This document shows, piece by piece, positions 5,222 to 12,020 of a stretch of DNA of 22,741 nt. Source of the stretch: an uncultured Oscillospiraceae bacterium. Lineage in GTDB: Bacteria > Bacillota > Clostridia > Oscillospirales > Ruminococcaceae. Numbering within the stretch: the first letter of the stretch is position 1; each line of letters opens with the position of its first letter. The stretch covers positions 1 to 22,741 of the forward strand of contig CAJTSP010000033.1 in assembly GCA_910578965.1 (NCBI GenBank), in the 5' to 3' direction. Both the position numbers and the translations under genes were made by a program. The notes under the pieces are model-generated. The model was given only the letters and a program-made list of their open reading frames with translations. It was not told where the DNA came from and did no database searches.

Positions 5222-7495
5222 TCACTCGCAGCCGCAGAATTTAGGCACGCTGGGGTAGCGTTTGCGCAGCTCCTCCAACTTTTCGGGGCTGATCGGCTCG
5301 CCGCTGCGCCGGCCGCACCGGGGGCAGACATCCCCGATAACCCCCACATACCCGCACACCGGGTCCCGGTCCACCGGGTGGTTGATGCTGCCGTAGCCCA
5401 CCCCAGCGTCGTGCATGCAGCGCACCACGCTCTCAAAGGCCTCTAAGTTGTTGGCGGTGTCCCCGTCCAACTCGACATAGCTGATGTGCCCGGCGTTGGT
5501 CAGGGCGTGGTAGGGAGCCTCCTTCTGGATCTTGTCATAGGCCGAGATGTCGTACCAGACCGGCACATGGAAGCTGTTGGTGTAGTACTCCCGGTCGGTG
5601 ACGCCCGGGATGCTGCCGTACTTTTTGCGGTCCATCCGGGTAAATCGGCCGCTGAGCCCCTCGGCAGGGGTGGCCAGCAGGGTAAAGTTCATGTGCAGCT
5701 TCTGGCTTTTGGCATCGCAGAAGTCCCGCATATGCCCCACGATGGCAAGGCCCTTCTGCTGCATCTCCCCGCTCTCGCCGTGGTGGTGGCCATAGAGGGC
5801 GGTGAGGGTCTCGGCCAGGCCGATGAACCCGATCGAGAGGGTGCCGTGCTTGAGCACCTCCCGCACCTCGTCGTTGGGGCCAAGCTGGTCGGAGTCCAGC
5901 CAGACGCTCTGGCCCATCAAAAAGGGGTAATTATACACCCGCTTGGCTGCCTGGATCTCGTACCGGTCCAGAAGCTGCTGGGCCACCAACTCCAGCATGG
6001 CGTCCAGCTTTTTGTAGAACACCGCCTCGTCATGGTCCGATTCGATCGCAAGGCGCGGCAGGTTGATGCTGGTAAAGCTCAGGTTGCCACGGCTGAAGCT
6101 GATCTGCCGCTCGGGGTCGTAGACGTTGCCCATCACCCGGGTACGGCATCCCATGGTGGCCACCTCGGTCTCGGGATGGCCGGGCTTATAGTACTGCAGG
6201 TTGAAGGGCGCGTCCAAAAAGACATAGTTGGGGAAGAGACGCTTGGCGCTGACCTTCATCGAGAGCTTGAAGAGGTCGTAGTTGGGGTCCCCCTCGTTGT
6301 AGTTGACCCCCTCCTTGACCTTGAAGATGTGGATGGGGAAGATGGGGGTCTCGCCGTGGCCAAGGCCGGCGTCCTCGGCCAACAGGATGTTGCGGATGAC
6401 CATGCGGCCCTCGGGCGAGGTGTCGGTGCCGTAGTTGATGCTGCTGAAGGGGGTCTGCGCGCCGGCACGGGAGTGCATGGTGTTCAGGTTGTGCACAAAG
6501 CCCTCCATGGCCTGGTAGGTGTCCCGGTCCACCTGGCGGGCCGCACGGGTGCGGGCGCGGGCCACCAGCCGCAGCGCTTTGGCCTCGTCCATCCGGCCGT
6601 CCGCCGCCAGCACCCCGGCCACCTGGGCGTCGTAGTCCTCGGCGTCCCGCTCCAACTGGGGCTGCCGGCCGCCGGCCGCCACCGCGCGGCGGGCCAGCTC
6701 CTCCTCGTCGTCGCTATTCAAAACGTCCTCCACCGCCTCGCGCAGCTTGCGCAGGTAGAGCTTGGCAAAGCTCTTGGCCACCCCTTCGGCCATGCCGTAG
6801 TCAAAGTTCGGGATGCTCTGGCCGCCGTGCTGGTCGTTCTGGTTGGACTGGATGGCGATGGCCGCCAGCGCCGCATAGCTGGCAATGCTGTTGGGCTCCC
6901 GCAAAAAGCCGTGCCCGGTCGAAAAGCCGCCGTGGAACAGCCGCAGGATGTCGATCTGGGTGCAGGTGGTGGTGAGGCTGTAAAAATCGAAATCGTGGAT
7001 GTGGATGTCGCCCTCGGCGTGGGCGGCCGCCTGCTCGGGGGTCAGCAGATAGGCGGCGTTATAGGCCTTGGCCCCGGCCGTGCCGATCTGCAGCATGCTG
7101 CCCATGGCGGTGTTGCCGTCGATGTTGGCGTTGTCCCGCTTCATATCGCTGATGCGGGCGTCCACGTTGGTAATCTCGTCGATCGTCTTCATCAGGCTGG
7201 TATTGGCTTCCCGGATGCGGGTGCGGTTGGCCCGGTAGAGGATGTACCGCTTGGCCGCCTCCTCGTGCCCGCACTCCATCAGTTGGCGCTCGGCCGCGTC
7301 CTGGATCTGCTCGATCTGGGGCGGCTGTTCGCCGCAGGCCTGCTCAATCTGCTGCGCGGCCCGGTTTGCTACCCGGGCGGCCTCGGCGGCGTTGCCCTCG
7401 CCGGCCGCCTCCAGCGCCTTGAGCACGGCGGCCGCGATCTTGCTCTCGTCGTACAAGACCACACGGCCGTCCCGCTTGATAATGCTCTTGATCAT
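5222..7495 (-). CDS. nrdD: Anaerobic (class III) ribonucleoside-triphosphate reductase, large part without glycyl-radical loop
   Basis: 757 aa. ATG 7495 follows GGAGGGG at about 5 nt; a GTG 15 nt upstream overlaps this RBS and is rejected. It reduces ribonucleoside triphosphates to deoxynucleotides under anoxia. An N-terminal ATP cone (~1-90, IIKRDGRVVLYDESKI) gives allosteric control. The catalytic barrel carries C178 in TTTCTQID, the FSTGHGFLREPNSI and NQNDQHGGQSIP segments, and C450 in MGCRTRVMGN followed by GRGNLSFTSINLPR-like residues. The C-terminal zinc region has C714, C724 and C727. The protein then ends in a ~30-residue tail closing FCGCE (C754, C756), where homologues continue into the RVTGYL glycyl-radical loop. 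That loop is encoded separately at 4653-4805. It should be inactive without this partner. Confidence 0.95.
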   Translation of the reverse strand: MIKSIIKRDGRVVLYDESKIAAAVLKALEAAGEGNAAEAARVANRAAQQIEQACGEQPPQIEQIQDAAERQLMECGHEEAAKRYILYRANRTRIREANTSLMKTIDEITNVDARISDMKRDNANIDGNTAMGSMLQIGTAGAKAYNAAYLLTPEQAAAHAEGDIHIHDFDFYSLTTTCTQIDILRLFHGGFSTGHGFLREPNSIASYAALAAIAIQSNQNDQHGGQSIPNFDYGMAEGVAKSFAKLYLRKLREAVEDVLNSDDEEELARRAVAAGGRQPQLERDAEDYDAQVAGVLAADGRMDEAKALRLVARARTRAARQVDRDTYQAMEGFVHNLNTMHSRAGAQTPFSSINYGTDTSPEGRMVIRNILLAEDAGLGHGETPIFPIHIFKVKEGVNYNEGDPNYDLFKLSMKVSAKRLFPNYVFLDAPFNLQYYKPGHPETEVATMGCRTRVMGNVYDPERQISFSRGNLSFTSINLPRLAIESDHDEAVFYKKLDAMLELVAQQLLDRYEIQAAKRVYNYPFLMGQSVWLDSDQLGPNDEVREVLKHGTLSIGFIGLAETLTALYGHHHGESGEMQQKGLAIVGHMRDFCDAKSQKLHMNFTLLATPAEGLSGRFTRMDRKKYGSIPGVTDREYYTNSFHVPVWYDISAYDKIQKEAPYHALTNAGHISYVELDGDTANNLEAFESVVRCMHDAGVGYGSINHPVDRDPVCGYVGVIGDVCPRCGRRSGEPISPEKLEELRKRYPSVPKFCGCE

Positions 7496-7517
7496 GTTTC
7501 CCCTCCGCACACGATTT

Positions 7518-7578
7518 GGACTGCGGCCAGGCCGCCACGCCCCGAACCGACCCGGGCGCCATCGCCTGTTCGCAGTCC
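7518..7578 (-). promoter_or_regulatory. Long hairpin in the nrdD leader
   Basis: Arms GGACTGCG plus CAGGC (7518-7532) pair with GCCTG plus CGCAGTCC (7564-7578), broken only by a 2x2 internal loop. The apical GC-rich part can fold further. It lies between the nrdD promoter and RBS, ending about 22 nt before the start codon. On the plus strand it is followed by six T, but no plus-strand gene enters it. It may control nrdD mRNA stability or translation. I recognise no known riboswitch class. Confidence 0.5.
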
Positions 7579-7640
7579 CTTTTTTACAGCCCCTTTATGA
7601 TTGTGCGCCGCCCGCGGTCAGTTGCCGGAGGAAGCGCCCG

Positions 7641-7656
7641 GTTGGATAATTTGTGC
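7641..7656. promoter_or_regulatory. Degenerate second NrdR-like box
   Basis: GCACAAATTATCCAAC on the minus strand matches the left half of the 16-bp NrdR consensus but not the right half (about 8 of 16). It is listed because it lies exactly 16 bp from the better box at 7673-7688, the usual spacing of paired NrdR boxes. Confidence 0.3.
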
Positions 7657-7666
7657 TGCACGAGTT

Positions 7667-7695
7667 ATTATGCCACCATATCTTGTGGATGTCAA
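7667..7695 (-). promoter_or_regulatory. nrdD promoter
   Basis: Consensus -35 TTGACA (7690-7695), a 17-nt spacer and -10 CATAAT (7667-7672), the strongest promoter in the window. It would give a leader of roughly 160 nt before nrdD. The spacer is almost entirely filled by an NrdR-like box. Confidence 0.85.
7673..7688. promoter_or_regulatory. NrdR-like box in the nrdD promoter spacer
   Basis: The minus strand reads CCACAAGATATGGTGG. It matches the NrdR consensus ACACAATATATAGTGT at 12 of 16 positions and keeps the CACAA...GTG dyad. Located between -35 and -10, NrdR binding would block RNA polymerase when deoxynucleotides are plentiful. The regulator gene is not in this window. Confidence 0.65.
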
Positions 7696-7773
7696 TCCGA
7701 TTTTTGCCAATTCCCACAGAATCAGCTTTTTGGACAAAACCCGGCTTAAAATTTCTCTGCGGTTGTATTTTGG

Positions 7774-7803
7774 TTGCCCGCCGCGCGCCGGGTATGCTAT
7801 AAT
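7774..7803 (+). promoter_or_regulatory. Promoter of the YgjP-type metalloprotease gene
   Basis: -35 TTGCCC (7774-7779), an 18-nt spacer and perfect -10 TATAAT (7798-7803), about 57 nt before the start codon. It is divergent from the nrdD promoter, with about 80 bp between the two -35 boxes. Confidence 0.7.
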
Positions 7804-7866
7804 GTGCGTATTGCCCGGCCGGGCCAAGCCTGCGGGCGGCCCGCCGCCCGCAAAGGAGGTCCTGCC

Positions 7867-8442
7867 ATGCCGGCGCACATATCCGGCCCCCCGGCCCAGC
7901 CCCAGGCCCGTTGTGCGGGCGGGGTGGCCTATACCCTGGAGCGCAAGCGGGTCAAAAACATCAACCTGCGCATCCGGGCAGACGGCAGCGTCTGGGCCAG
8001 CGCCTCCCGCCGGGTGCCCGGCGCGGCGGTGGATGCTTTTGTGGCGAGCCGTGCGGGCTGGATAGCGCGGCAGCAAACGGTACTGGCGGCACGGGCGGCC
8101 GCCGGCCGGGGCGAGGCGCTGCCCACGCCAGGCGAGGCGCTGGCGCTCTTTGAAACGGCCAGCAAGCGCATCTTCCCGCTCTTTGCCCAGCGGTTAGGCG
8201 GCCGCCTGCCCGAGCTGCGGGTGCGCGCCATGACCAGCCGCTGGGGGGTCTGCCACCCGCAAAAGCGTCGGATCACCCTTGCTTTGCAGTTGGCCGCAAA
8301 GCCGCCCGAGCTGGTGGAATATGTGGTGCTGCACGAGTACTGCCATTTTGTGCACCCCAACCACGGCCCGGCCTTCTGGGCCCTGCTGGAGGGGTATATG
8401 CCGGACGCCCGCGCCCGCCGCCGGGCGCTGCGGGGCGGATAA
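7867..8442 (+). CDS. YgjP/DUF45-family metal-dependent hydrolase (SprT-like)
   Basis: 191 aa from ATG 7867, with AAAGGAGG about 6 nt upstream. An in-frame upstream start at 7774 lies on the promoter and is rejected. Residues 22-70 match the N-terminal half of the family (YTLERKRVKNINLRIRADGSVWASAS). Residues 121-185 carry its signature SRWGVC followed by the zinc site HEYCH (156-160) and a third ligand His166 in HPNHGPAFW. These proteins are predicted zinc metallopeptidases. Some members have been reported with nucleotide pyrophosphatase activity, so the substrate is uncertain. No signal peptide is seen, so the protein is cytosolic. It stands alone, divergent from nrdD. Confidence 0.9.
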   Translation: MPAHISGPPAQPQARCAGGVAYTLERKRVKNINLRIRADGSVWASASRRVPGAAVDAFVASRAGWIARQQTVLAARAAAGRGEALPTPGEALALFETASKRIFPLFAQRLGGRLPELRVRAMTSRWGVCHPQKRRITLALQLAAKPPELVEYVVLHEYCHFVHPNHGPAFWALLEGYMPDARARRRALRGG

Positions 8443-8469
8443 CCCTGCGCGCATGCGCATATCCTGCCC

Positions 8470-8493
8470 AAGGGGGCATCGCCCTCCCCCCTT
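8470..8493 (+). terminator. Weak candidate terminator
   Basis: Arms AAGGGGG/CCCCCTT with a 10-nt loop, 27 nt after the YgjP-family stop, followed by only a few T. The rest of the 190-nt gap up to 8632 is GC-rich and holds no gene or clear promoter that I can see. Confidence 0.3.
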
Positions 8494-8632
8494 CCTTTGA
8501 GGGCGGCGCCCCTGCACGCCGCCGTCCTGCCCTGTGAGGCGCGCCTGCCGGGCGGCTGCGGGCGGCTTTGCCGGGCTTGCGCCGCCAAGGCGCATCCGCG
8601 CGTTTTGTGATTTGCGATAAGGAGGCAACGGA

Positions 8633-10030
8633 TTGGAAAACCGCTATAAAAAACTGGCGGGCAATACCGTGATCTTTGCGGTGAGCAACTTTTCCTCCAA
8701 GCTGCTCAGCCTTTTTATCCGGCCGTTTTTGACCCATGCCCTGGAAGAGGTCGAAAGCGTCGGCATCACCCAGATTGCCAGCCAGTGCGCCAACCTCCTG
8801 ATCCCCCTGGTGAGCCTTGGGGTGAGCTTTGCGGTGATCCGGTTTGGGCTGGACAGGCGCAACGACCGCCGGCAGGTGTTTACCGGCGGGTTTGTATCCA
8901 TCTTGCTGGGCTTTGGGCTGCTCTGCCTGTGCTGGCCGCTTTTGCAAAGGATACCGATCTTCCGGGATTACGCGGGCCTTCTCTACATCTATGTGCTGGT
9001 AAGCTGCCTGCGTACCCTCTGCACCCAGTTTATCCGCAGCCGGCAGCTCAACCGGCTGGTAGCGGTGGACGGCATCCTCTGCACCTTTGCCACCCTGATG
9101 TTCTACATCCTGTTTCTGGTGGCCTGGCCAATGGGCCCGGCGGGATACCTGCTGGCCATCATCTGCGGGGACGGCATCTCGGCCCTGTTTGTGTTTGCCA
9201 TTGCCAACTGCAGGCGCTACCTGCGGTTTTCGCGGTTCAATTTCCCGCTCTGGCGCGCGATGATGGCCTATGCCCTGCCCATGATCCCGGCCCAGATCAG
9301 CTTCTGGATCATCAACGCCAGCGACCTGTTTTTTGTTGCCTACATGATGGGAGATAAGGGCACCTACTGGAGCGGCCTTTTGGGCATCGGGTATTTCCTG
9401 CCCACCATCCTCACCACCCTGGGCACGATCTTTTACGAGGCCTGGCAGCTTTCGGCCGTTACCGAGCGGGCAGGCCGCGAGCGGTTTTTCAGCCGGGTGT
9501 TCGGCATTTACCAAAGCTTGATCTTCTGCTGCGCGGCGGGCATTATCCTTTTGTGCCGGCCCATGATGTTTTTGTTCCGCAAAAACTTTTACGACGCCTG
9601 GCAGTTTGTGCCCTTCCTCACCCTGGCCACCGCCTTTAGCTGCTTCAACCAGTTCCTCAACAGCATCTATGTGGTAGAAAAGCGCTCTACCCTCAGCCTG
9701 TACACCATGCTGGCGGGGGGCGTGGCCAACTGTTTCCTCAATTATTATTTTATCCGGGCCTGGGGCCCCAACGGGGCCACCGTGGCCAGTTTTTTAAGCT
9801 ATCTGCTGGTATTTTTGCTGCGGGCGATCAACACCCGGGGGCTTTTACGGGTCGATTTCAGCGCCCTGCGCCTCTCGCTCAACACCTTGATGCTGCTGTG
9901 CGAAACCGCCCTCATGCTCTATGCGCCCCCCTACTGGCAGCTCTGGTGCTCTCTTCTCACCGCCGGCATTGTCGCTTTCAACATCCGGGGCGTTTTGCAG
10001 ATGGTCCTGCGCTTTCTGCGCAGGGCGTAA
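8633..10030 (+). CDS. Polysaccharide flippase (MOP superfamily, Wzx/RfbX-like)
   Basis: 465 aa, starting with TTG at 8633 behind a clear AAGGAGG at about 8 nt. It is a very hydrophobic integral membrane protein with about 12-14 predicted helices. Its opening NTVIFAVSNFSSKLLSLFIRPFLTHAL is characteristic of Wzx-type lipid-linked oligosaccharide flippases, which move undecaprenyl-linked sugar units across the membrane. Other typical points are a charged RFGLDRRNDRRQ loop around residues 73-84 and YALPMIPAQISFWIINASD in the middle. No glycosyltransferase or polymerase gene lies next to it, so the exported glycan is unknown. It is followed by an array of repeats rather than a plain terminator. 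Confidence 0.9.
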   Translation: MENRYKKLAGNTVIFAVSNFSSKLLSLFIRPFLTHALEEVESVGITQIASQCANLLIPLVSLGVSFAVIRFGLDRRNDRRQVFTGGFVSILLGFGLLCLCWPLLQRIPIFRDYAGLLYIYVLVSCLRTLCTQFIRSRQLNRLVAVDGILCTFATLMFYILFLVAWPMGPAGYLLAIICGDGISALFVFAIANCRRYLRFSRFNFPLWRAMMAYALPMIPAQISFWIINASDLFFVAYMMGDKGTYWSGLLGIGYFLPTILTTLGTIFYEAWQLSAVTERAGRERFFSRVFGIYQSLIFCCAAGIILLCRPMMFLFRKNFYDAWQFVPFLTLATAFSCFNQFLNSIYVVEKRSTLSLYTMLAGGVANCFLNYYFIRAWGPNGATVASFLSYLLVFLLRAINTRGLLRVDFSALRLSLNTLMLLCETALMLYAPPYWQLWCSLLTAGIVAFNIRGVLQMVLRFLRRA

Positions 10031-10033
10031 TAA

Positions 10034-10152
10034 GCCAATCCGGGGCACGCCTCACCAAGGGCCAATCTGGGGGGCACGGCCAAAGCCAATCTGGGGGGCG
10101 CGCCCCCCAGACCCCCGCCTTGGGCCAATCGCCAATTTGGGGGATACGCCCC
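10034..10152. repeat. Degenerate GCCAATCTGGGGGGC repeats with a 20-bp palindrome
   Basis: Four copies of a GCCAAT(C/T)(C/T)GGGGG core begin at about 10034, 10061, 10085 and 10130. The second and third are 24 bp apart and nearly identical. The third runs into a perfect 20-bp palindrome, CTGGGGGGCGCGCCCCCCAG (10091-10110). The spacing is irregular and there are no uniform spacers, so this is not a CRISPR array. It begins right after the flippase stop. Confidence 0.6.
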
Positions 10153-10153
10153 A

Positions 10154-10281
10154 CCATCAAATGCCCTGCATTTGATGGATGCGATGTTTCTGGATTTTTT
10201 GCCCTTTGCAAACTGGTTGGCAAAAAATGCGAAACATCGGACCAGACCCCCATTATAGCCGGGCAAAACCATTTGCCCGGC
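10154..10281. repeat. Three consecutive hairpins upstream of the Dabb gene
   Basis: Hairpin 1: CCATCAAATG/CATTTGATGG (10154-10178), loop CCCTG. Hairpin 2: CGATGTTTC...GAAACATCG outer arms with ATTTTTTGCC/GGCAAAAAAT inner arms (10182-10239). Hairpin 3: GCCGGGCAAA/TTTGCCCGGC (10258-10281), loop ACCA, followed by six A. All arms are perfect. Hairpin 2 could end the flippase transcript. Together they form the leader or upstream region of the Dabb gene. No plus-strand promoter is obvious here. Confidence 0.6.
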
Positions 10282-10315
10282 AAAAAAGGTTGTTTTACGA
10301 AAGGAGCTGCATCCC

Positions 10316-10600
10316 ATGGTCCGCCATATTGTTTTATGGAACCTGGCCGACAAGGCCAACGCCGCCCAAAACGCCGCCATCATGAAGCAAAAGCTGGAGG
10401 CGCTGGTGGGGGTGGTGCCCGGCCTTCTGCACGCCGAGGTAAGTACCGGCTTCGCGGGCTTTGACGTTGCCCTTGTGGCCGAGCTTGCCAGCCGCGAAGC
10501 CCTTGCCGTGTATGCGGGCCATCCCGCCCACTGCAAGGTCAAGGAGTTTGTGCACAGCGTCATTTCCGAGCGGGTCTTCTGCGACTGCGAAATGCCCTGA
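10316..10600 (+). CDS. Dabb (stress-responsive alpha/beta barrel) domain protein
   Basis: 94 aa, starting at ATG 10316 with AAGGAG 9 nt upstream; length and start are those of the one-domain family. The MVRHIVLWNL opening, a central VPGLLHAEVSTGF strand, FDVALVAELASREALAVYAGHPAH, and VKEFVHSVISERVFCDCE fit the dimeric ferredoxin-like Dabb fold throughout. Members range from plant stress proteins to polyketide cyclases; in bacteria most are uncharacterised. It stands alone behind the hairpin cluster. Biochemical role unknown. Confidence 0.88.
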   Translation: MVRHIVLWNLADKANAAQNAAIMKQKLEALVGVVPGLLHAEVSTGFAGFDVALVAELASREALAVYAGHPAHCKVKEFVHSVISERVFCDCEMP

Positions 10601-10626
10601 GCCCCTCGCAAACGGTAAAAAAAATG

Positions 10627-10722
10627 CACAGCCGCATGGCCTGTTGCACCCCAAAAGGCGCCCCTGTACAGCGCGCCCGGCGCTTGCAGCGCGAGGGGGG
10701 GTGTATCAGCCGTGCGGCTGTG
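10627..10722. terminator. Large inverted repeat between convergent genes
   Basis: CACAGCCGCA (10627-10636) pairs with TGCGGCTGTG (10713-10722), with A-rich sequence on the outer left (from about 10617) and TTTT on the outer right. The ~75-nt interior is GC-rich and can fold internally. It sits in the 213-nt gap between the Dabb gene and the DUF6033 gene, which converge. No gene is seen in the gap; a small structured RNA is possible but unsupported. Confidence 0.45.
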
Positions 10723-10813
10723 TGTTGCGTTTTGGGCCCCTCAGTCGGTCAGGGCCCGCCGTTTTCCCCATATGGGGGCCAAACGGCCGATGAAAAAGCG
10801 GTTGGGGCAGCCT

Positions 10814-11779
10814 TTACAGGGCCGCCGGGTGAAAATCCGCAATGGCGTTTTTGGTTGCCTCAAACACCGCGTCTACCGTAGCGCCGGCAACCGTTTCGCC
10901 CAGCGCCGCGCGCAGCCCAGGGCCATCCATCATTGCCATCGTCTGCATGATCGCCAGTTGGGCAGACTGCATGGCCGCCATCTGCCGGCCAACCATCGCG
11001 GCGCCGGCCTTGGCCGCCCCGCTGCGACTTTTCAGCTCGGCTTCCTGCAAAATTCCATACCGGACGGCAATGCCCATCCGATGCAAAATCTGCTGTGCAG
11101 CCACCTGCTGCATGTAAACGCGGTGCCGGCGGGCGCGGGCTTCCCAAAAGCCCTCCTCGTCCTCGTCGCCGCCCTCCGAGCGGGTGATCCCGCCGCTGCC
11201 GCAGGCCTGCACGTTTGCGATCAGCCCGTCCTCGCCAATAGCGATGCACTGGGACATCCCCGCCGTACAGCCGGGCAGGATCGCCTCATTGCGAAGCTGG
11301 TCAAAGGTGAACCACGCCTCGATGCGGGCATAGATCTCCTCTGCGTAAGCCGGATCCTCCTGCATTTTCTGCTGTACCTTCGGGTGGATAATTACCGCCT
11401 TGCTGCCGGGCGGGATCTGGCCAAGGTTGCGCTGTACCGCCGCCGACGCCATCTCCGGGTTGGGGCCGCTGGGCCGCCAGTTCTCGATCTCGGCGCCGTC
11501 GCAGCCCGGCTGGTAAAGCTTGTGGAAGGGGAAATCCTGCCGCGACTGCCAGTAACGGGAGCTTGCGTCAAACACATGGTATACCAGCCCCGGGTACCGC
11601 GCCTTCAGCCGGTCCTCCAGCGTGGCCTGCTGTACGCCGGCGGTTCCGTTTGCCTCACCGGCGGCCAGCCCATCCTGTACGGCGCGCAAAAAGCCGCCGT
11701 TTGCGGCGCCGGCCTGCGCCGGCGCCACGGGGTTGCCGGGCGCAAAGCCCAGCCGGGAGATTGTTCCAATATCCATCAT
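10814..11779 (-). CDS. DUF6033-like protein of unknown function
   Basis: 321 aa from ATG 11779; the next codon is also ATG. AGGAAAAGG lies 8 or more nt upstream. The longer open frame upstream crosses a terminator and is rejected. The protein is soluble, with no signal peptide or membrane segment. Segments LEDRLKARYPGLVYHVFDASSRYW, PPGSKAVIIHPKVQQKM and IEAWFTFDQLRNEAILPGCTAG resemble a Clostridia family I recall as DUF6033. The C-terminal third is Ala/Met/Gln-rich and probably helical. It lies downstream of a diguanylate cyclase and a PilZ receptor but beyond a terminator. The family name is from memory. Confidence 0.65.
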   Translation of the reverse strand: MMDIGTISRLGFAPGNPVAPAQAGAANGGFLRAVQDGLAAGEANGTAGVQQATLEDRLKARYPGLVYHVFDASSRYWQSRQDFPFHKLYQPGCDGAEIENWRPSGPNPEMASAAVQRNLGQIPPGSKAVIIHPKVQQKMQEDPAYAEEIYARIEAWFTFDQLRNEAILPGCTAGMSQCIAIGEDGLIANVQACGSGGITRSEGGDEDEEGFWEARARRHRVYMQQVAAQQILHRMGIAVRYGILQEAELKSRSGAAKAGAAMVGRQMAAMQSAQLAIMQTMAMMDGPGLRAALGETVAGATVDAVFEATKNAIADFHPAAL

Positions 11780-11918
11780 AGGGTCTGCCTTTTCCTTTCT
11801 GCGGCCCTGCCCCCTGCCGGCCGGGCTCGGGGCCTGGCCCCTCTTGCCGCCGCACATGGGGAAGCCGCTTACTCGCGCCGCGGCCCAAGGCTCCCGGCGC
11901 TGTACAGGGGCTGTTTCC

Positions 11919-11940
11919 AGTATACAGCAAGCCTTGTCAA
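11919..11940 (-). promoter_or_regulatory. Candidate promoter elements of the DUF6033-like gene
   Basis: The minus strand has -10 TATACT (11919-11924). A perfect TTGACA (11935-11940) lies only 10 nt away, too close to act as its -35. A poor alternative (TTTTGT) lies at 17 nt. The elements follow the terminator of the pilZ transcript, so the gene needs its own promoter. Confidence 0.35.
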
Positions 11941-11948
11941 AACAAAAG

Positions 11949-11982
11949 CCCCTTTTTTGCCCTTTGCACGGCAAAAAAGGGG
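11949..11982. terminator. Terminator of the cyclase-PilZ operon
   Basis: Perfect 13-bp arms CCCCTTTTTTGCC/GGCAAAAAAGGGG with loop CTTTGCAC, 39 nt after the pilZ stop. The core TTTTTTGCCCTTTGCA is also found in hairpin 2 at 10195-10210, so the two may share an origin. Confidence 0.8.
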
Positions 11983-12020
11983 TGCGCCGCCATCCCGGCA
12001 GGTCGTTTTCCAGCAGCCGC

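Noticed and set aside
4757..5300. A self-splicing intron interrupting nrdD, as in some phage nrdD genes
   Set aside because: No conserved group I or II core or intron-encoded protein was recognised, and the downstream part has its own translation signals. Not fully excluded without a covariance-model search.
4653..5360. A single frameshift or sequencing error separating NrdD from its glycyl-radical end
   Set aside because: The radical segment is 416 nt away with its own RBS, start codon and promoter, and the NrdD frame ends in a proper stop after a distinct tail. One indel cannot join them.
7496..7510. GTG start of nrdD five codons upstream
   Set aside because: It overlaps the GGAGGGG that serves ATG 7495.
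5486..7600. A 704-aa open frame on the plus strand, antisense to nrdD
   Set aside because: It mirrors nrdD codon use in GC-rich DNA, has no RBS or domain, and is low-complexity (Val/Gly/Leu/His).
10034..10152. CRISPR array
   Set aside because: The repeats are degenerate, unevenly spaced and lack uniform unique spacers, and no cas gene is present.
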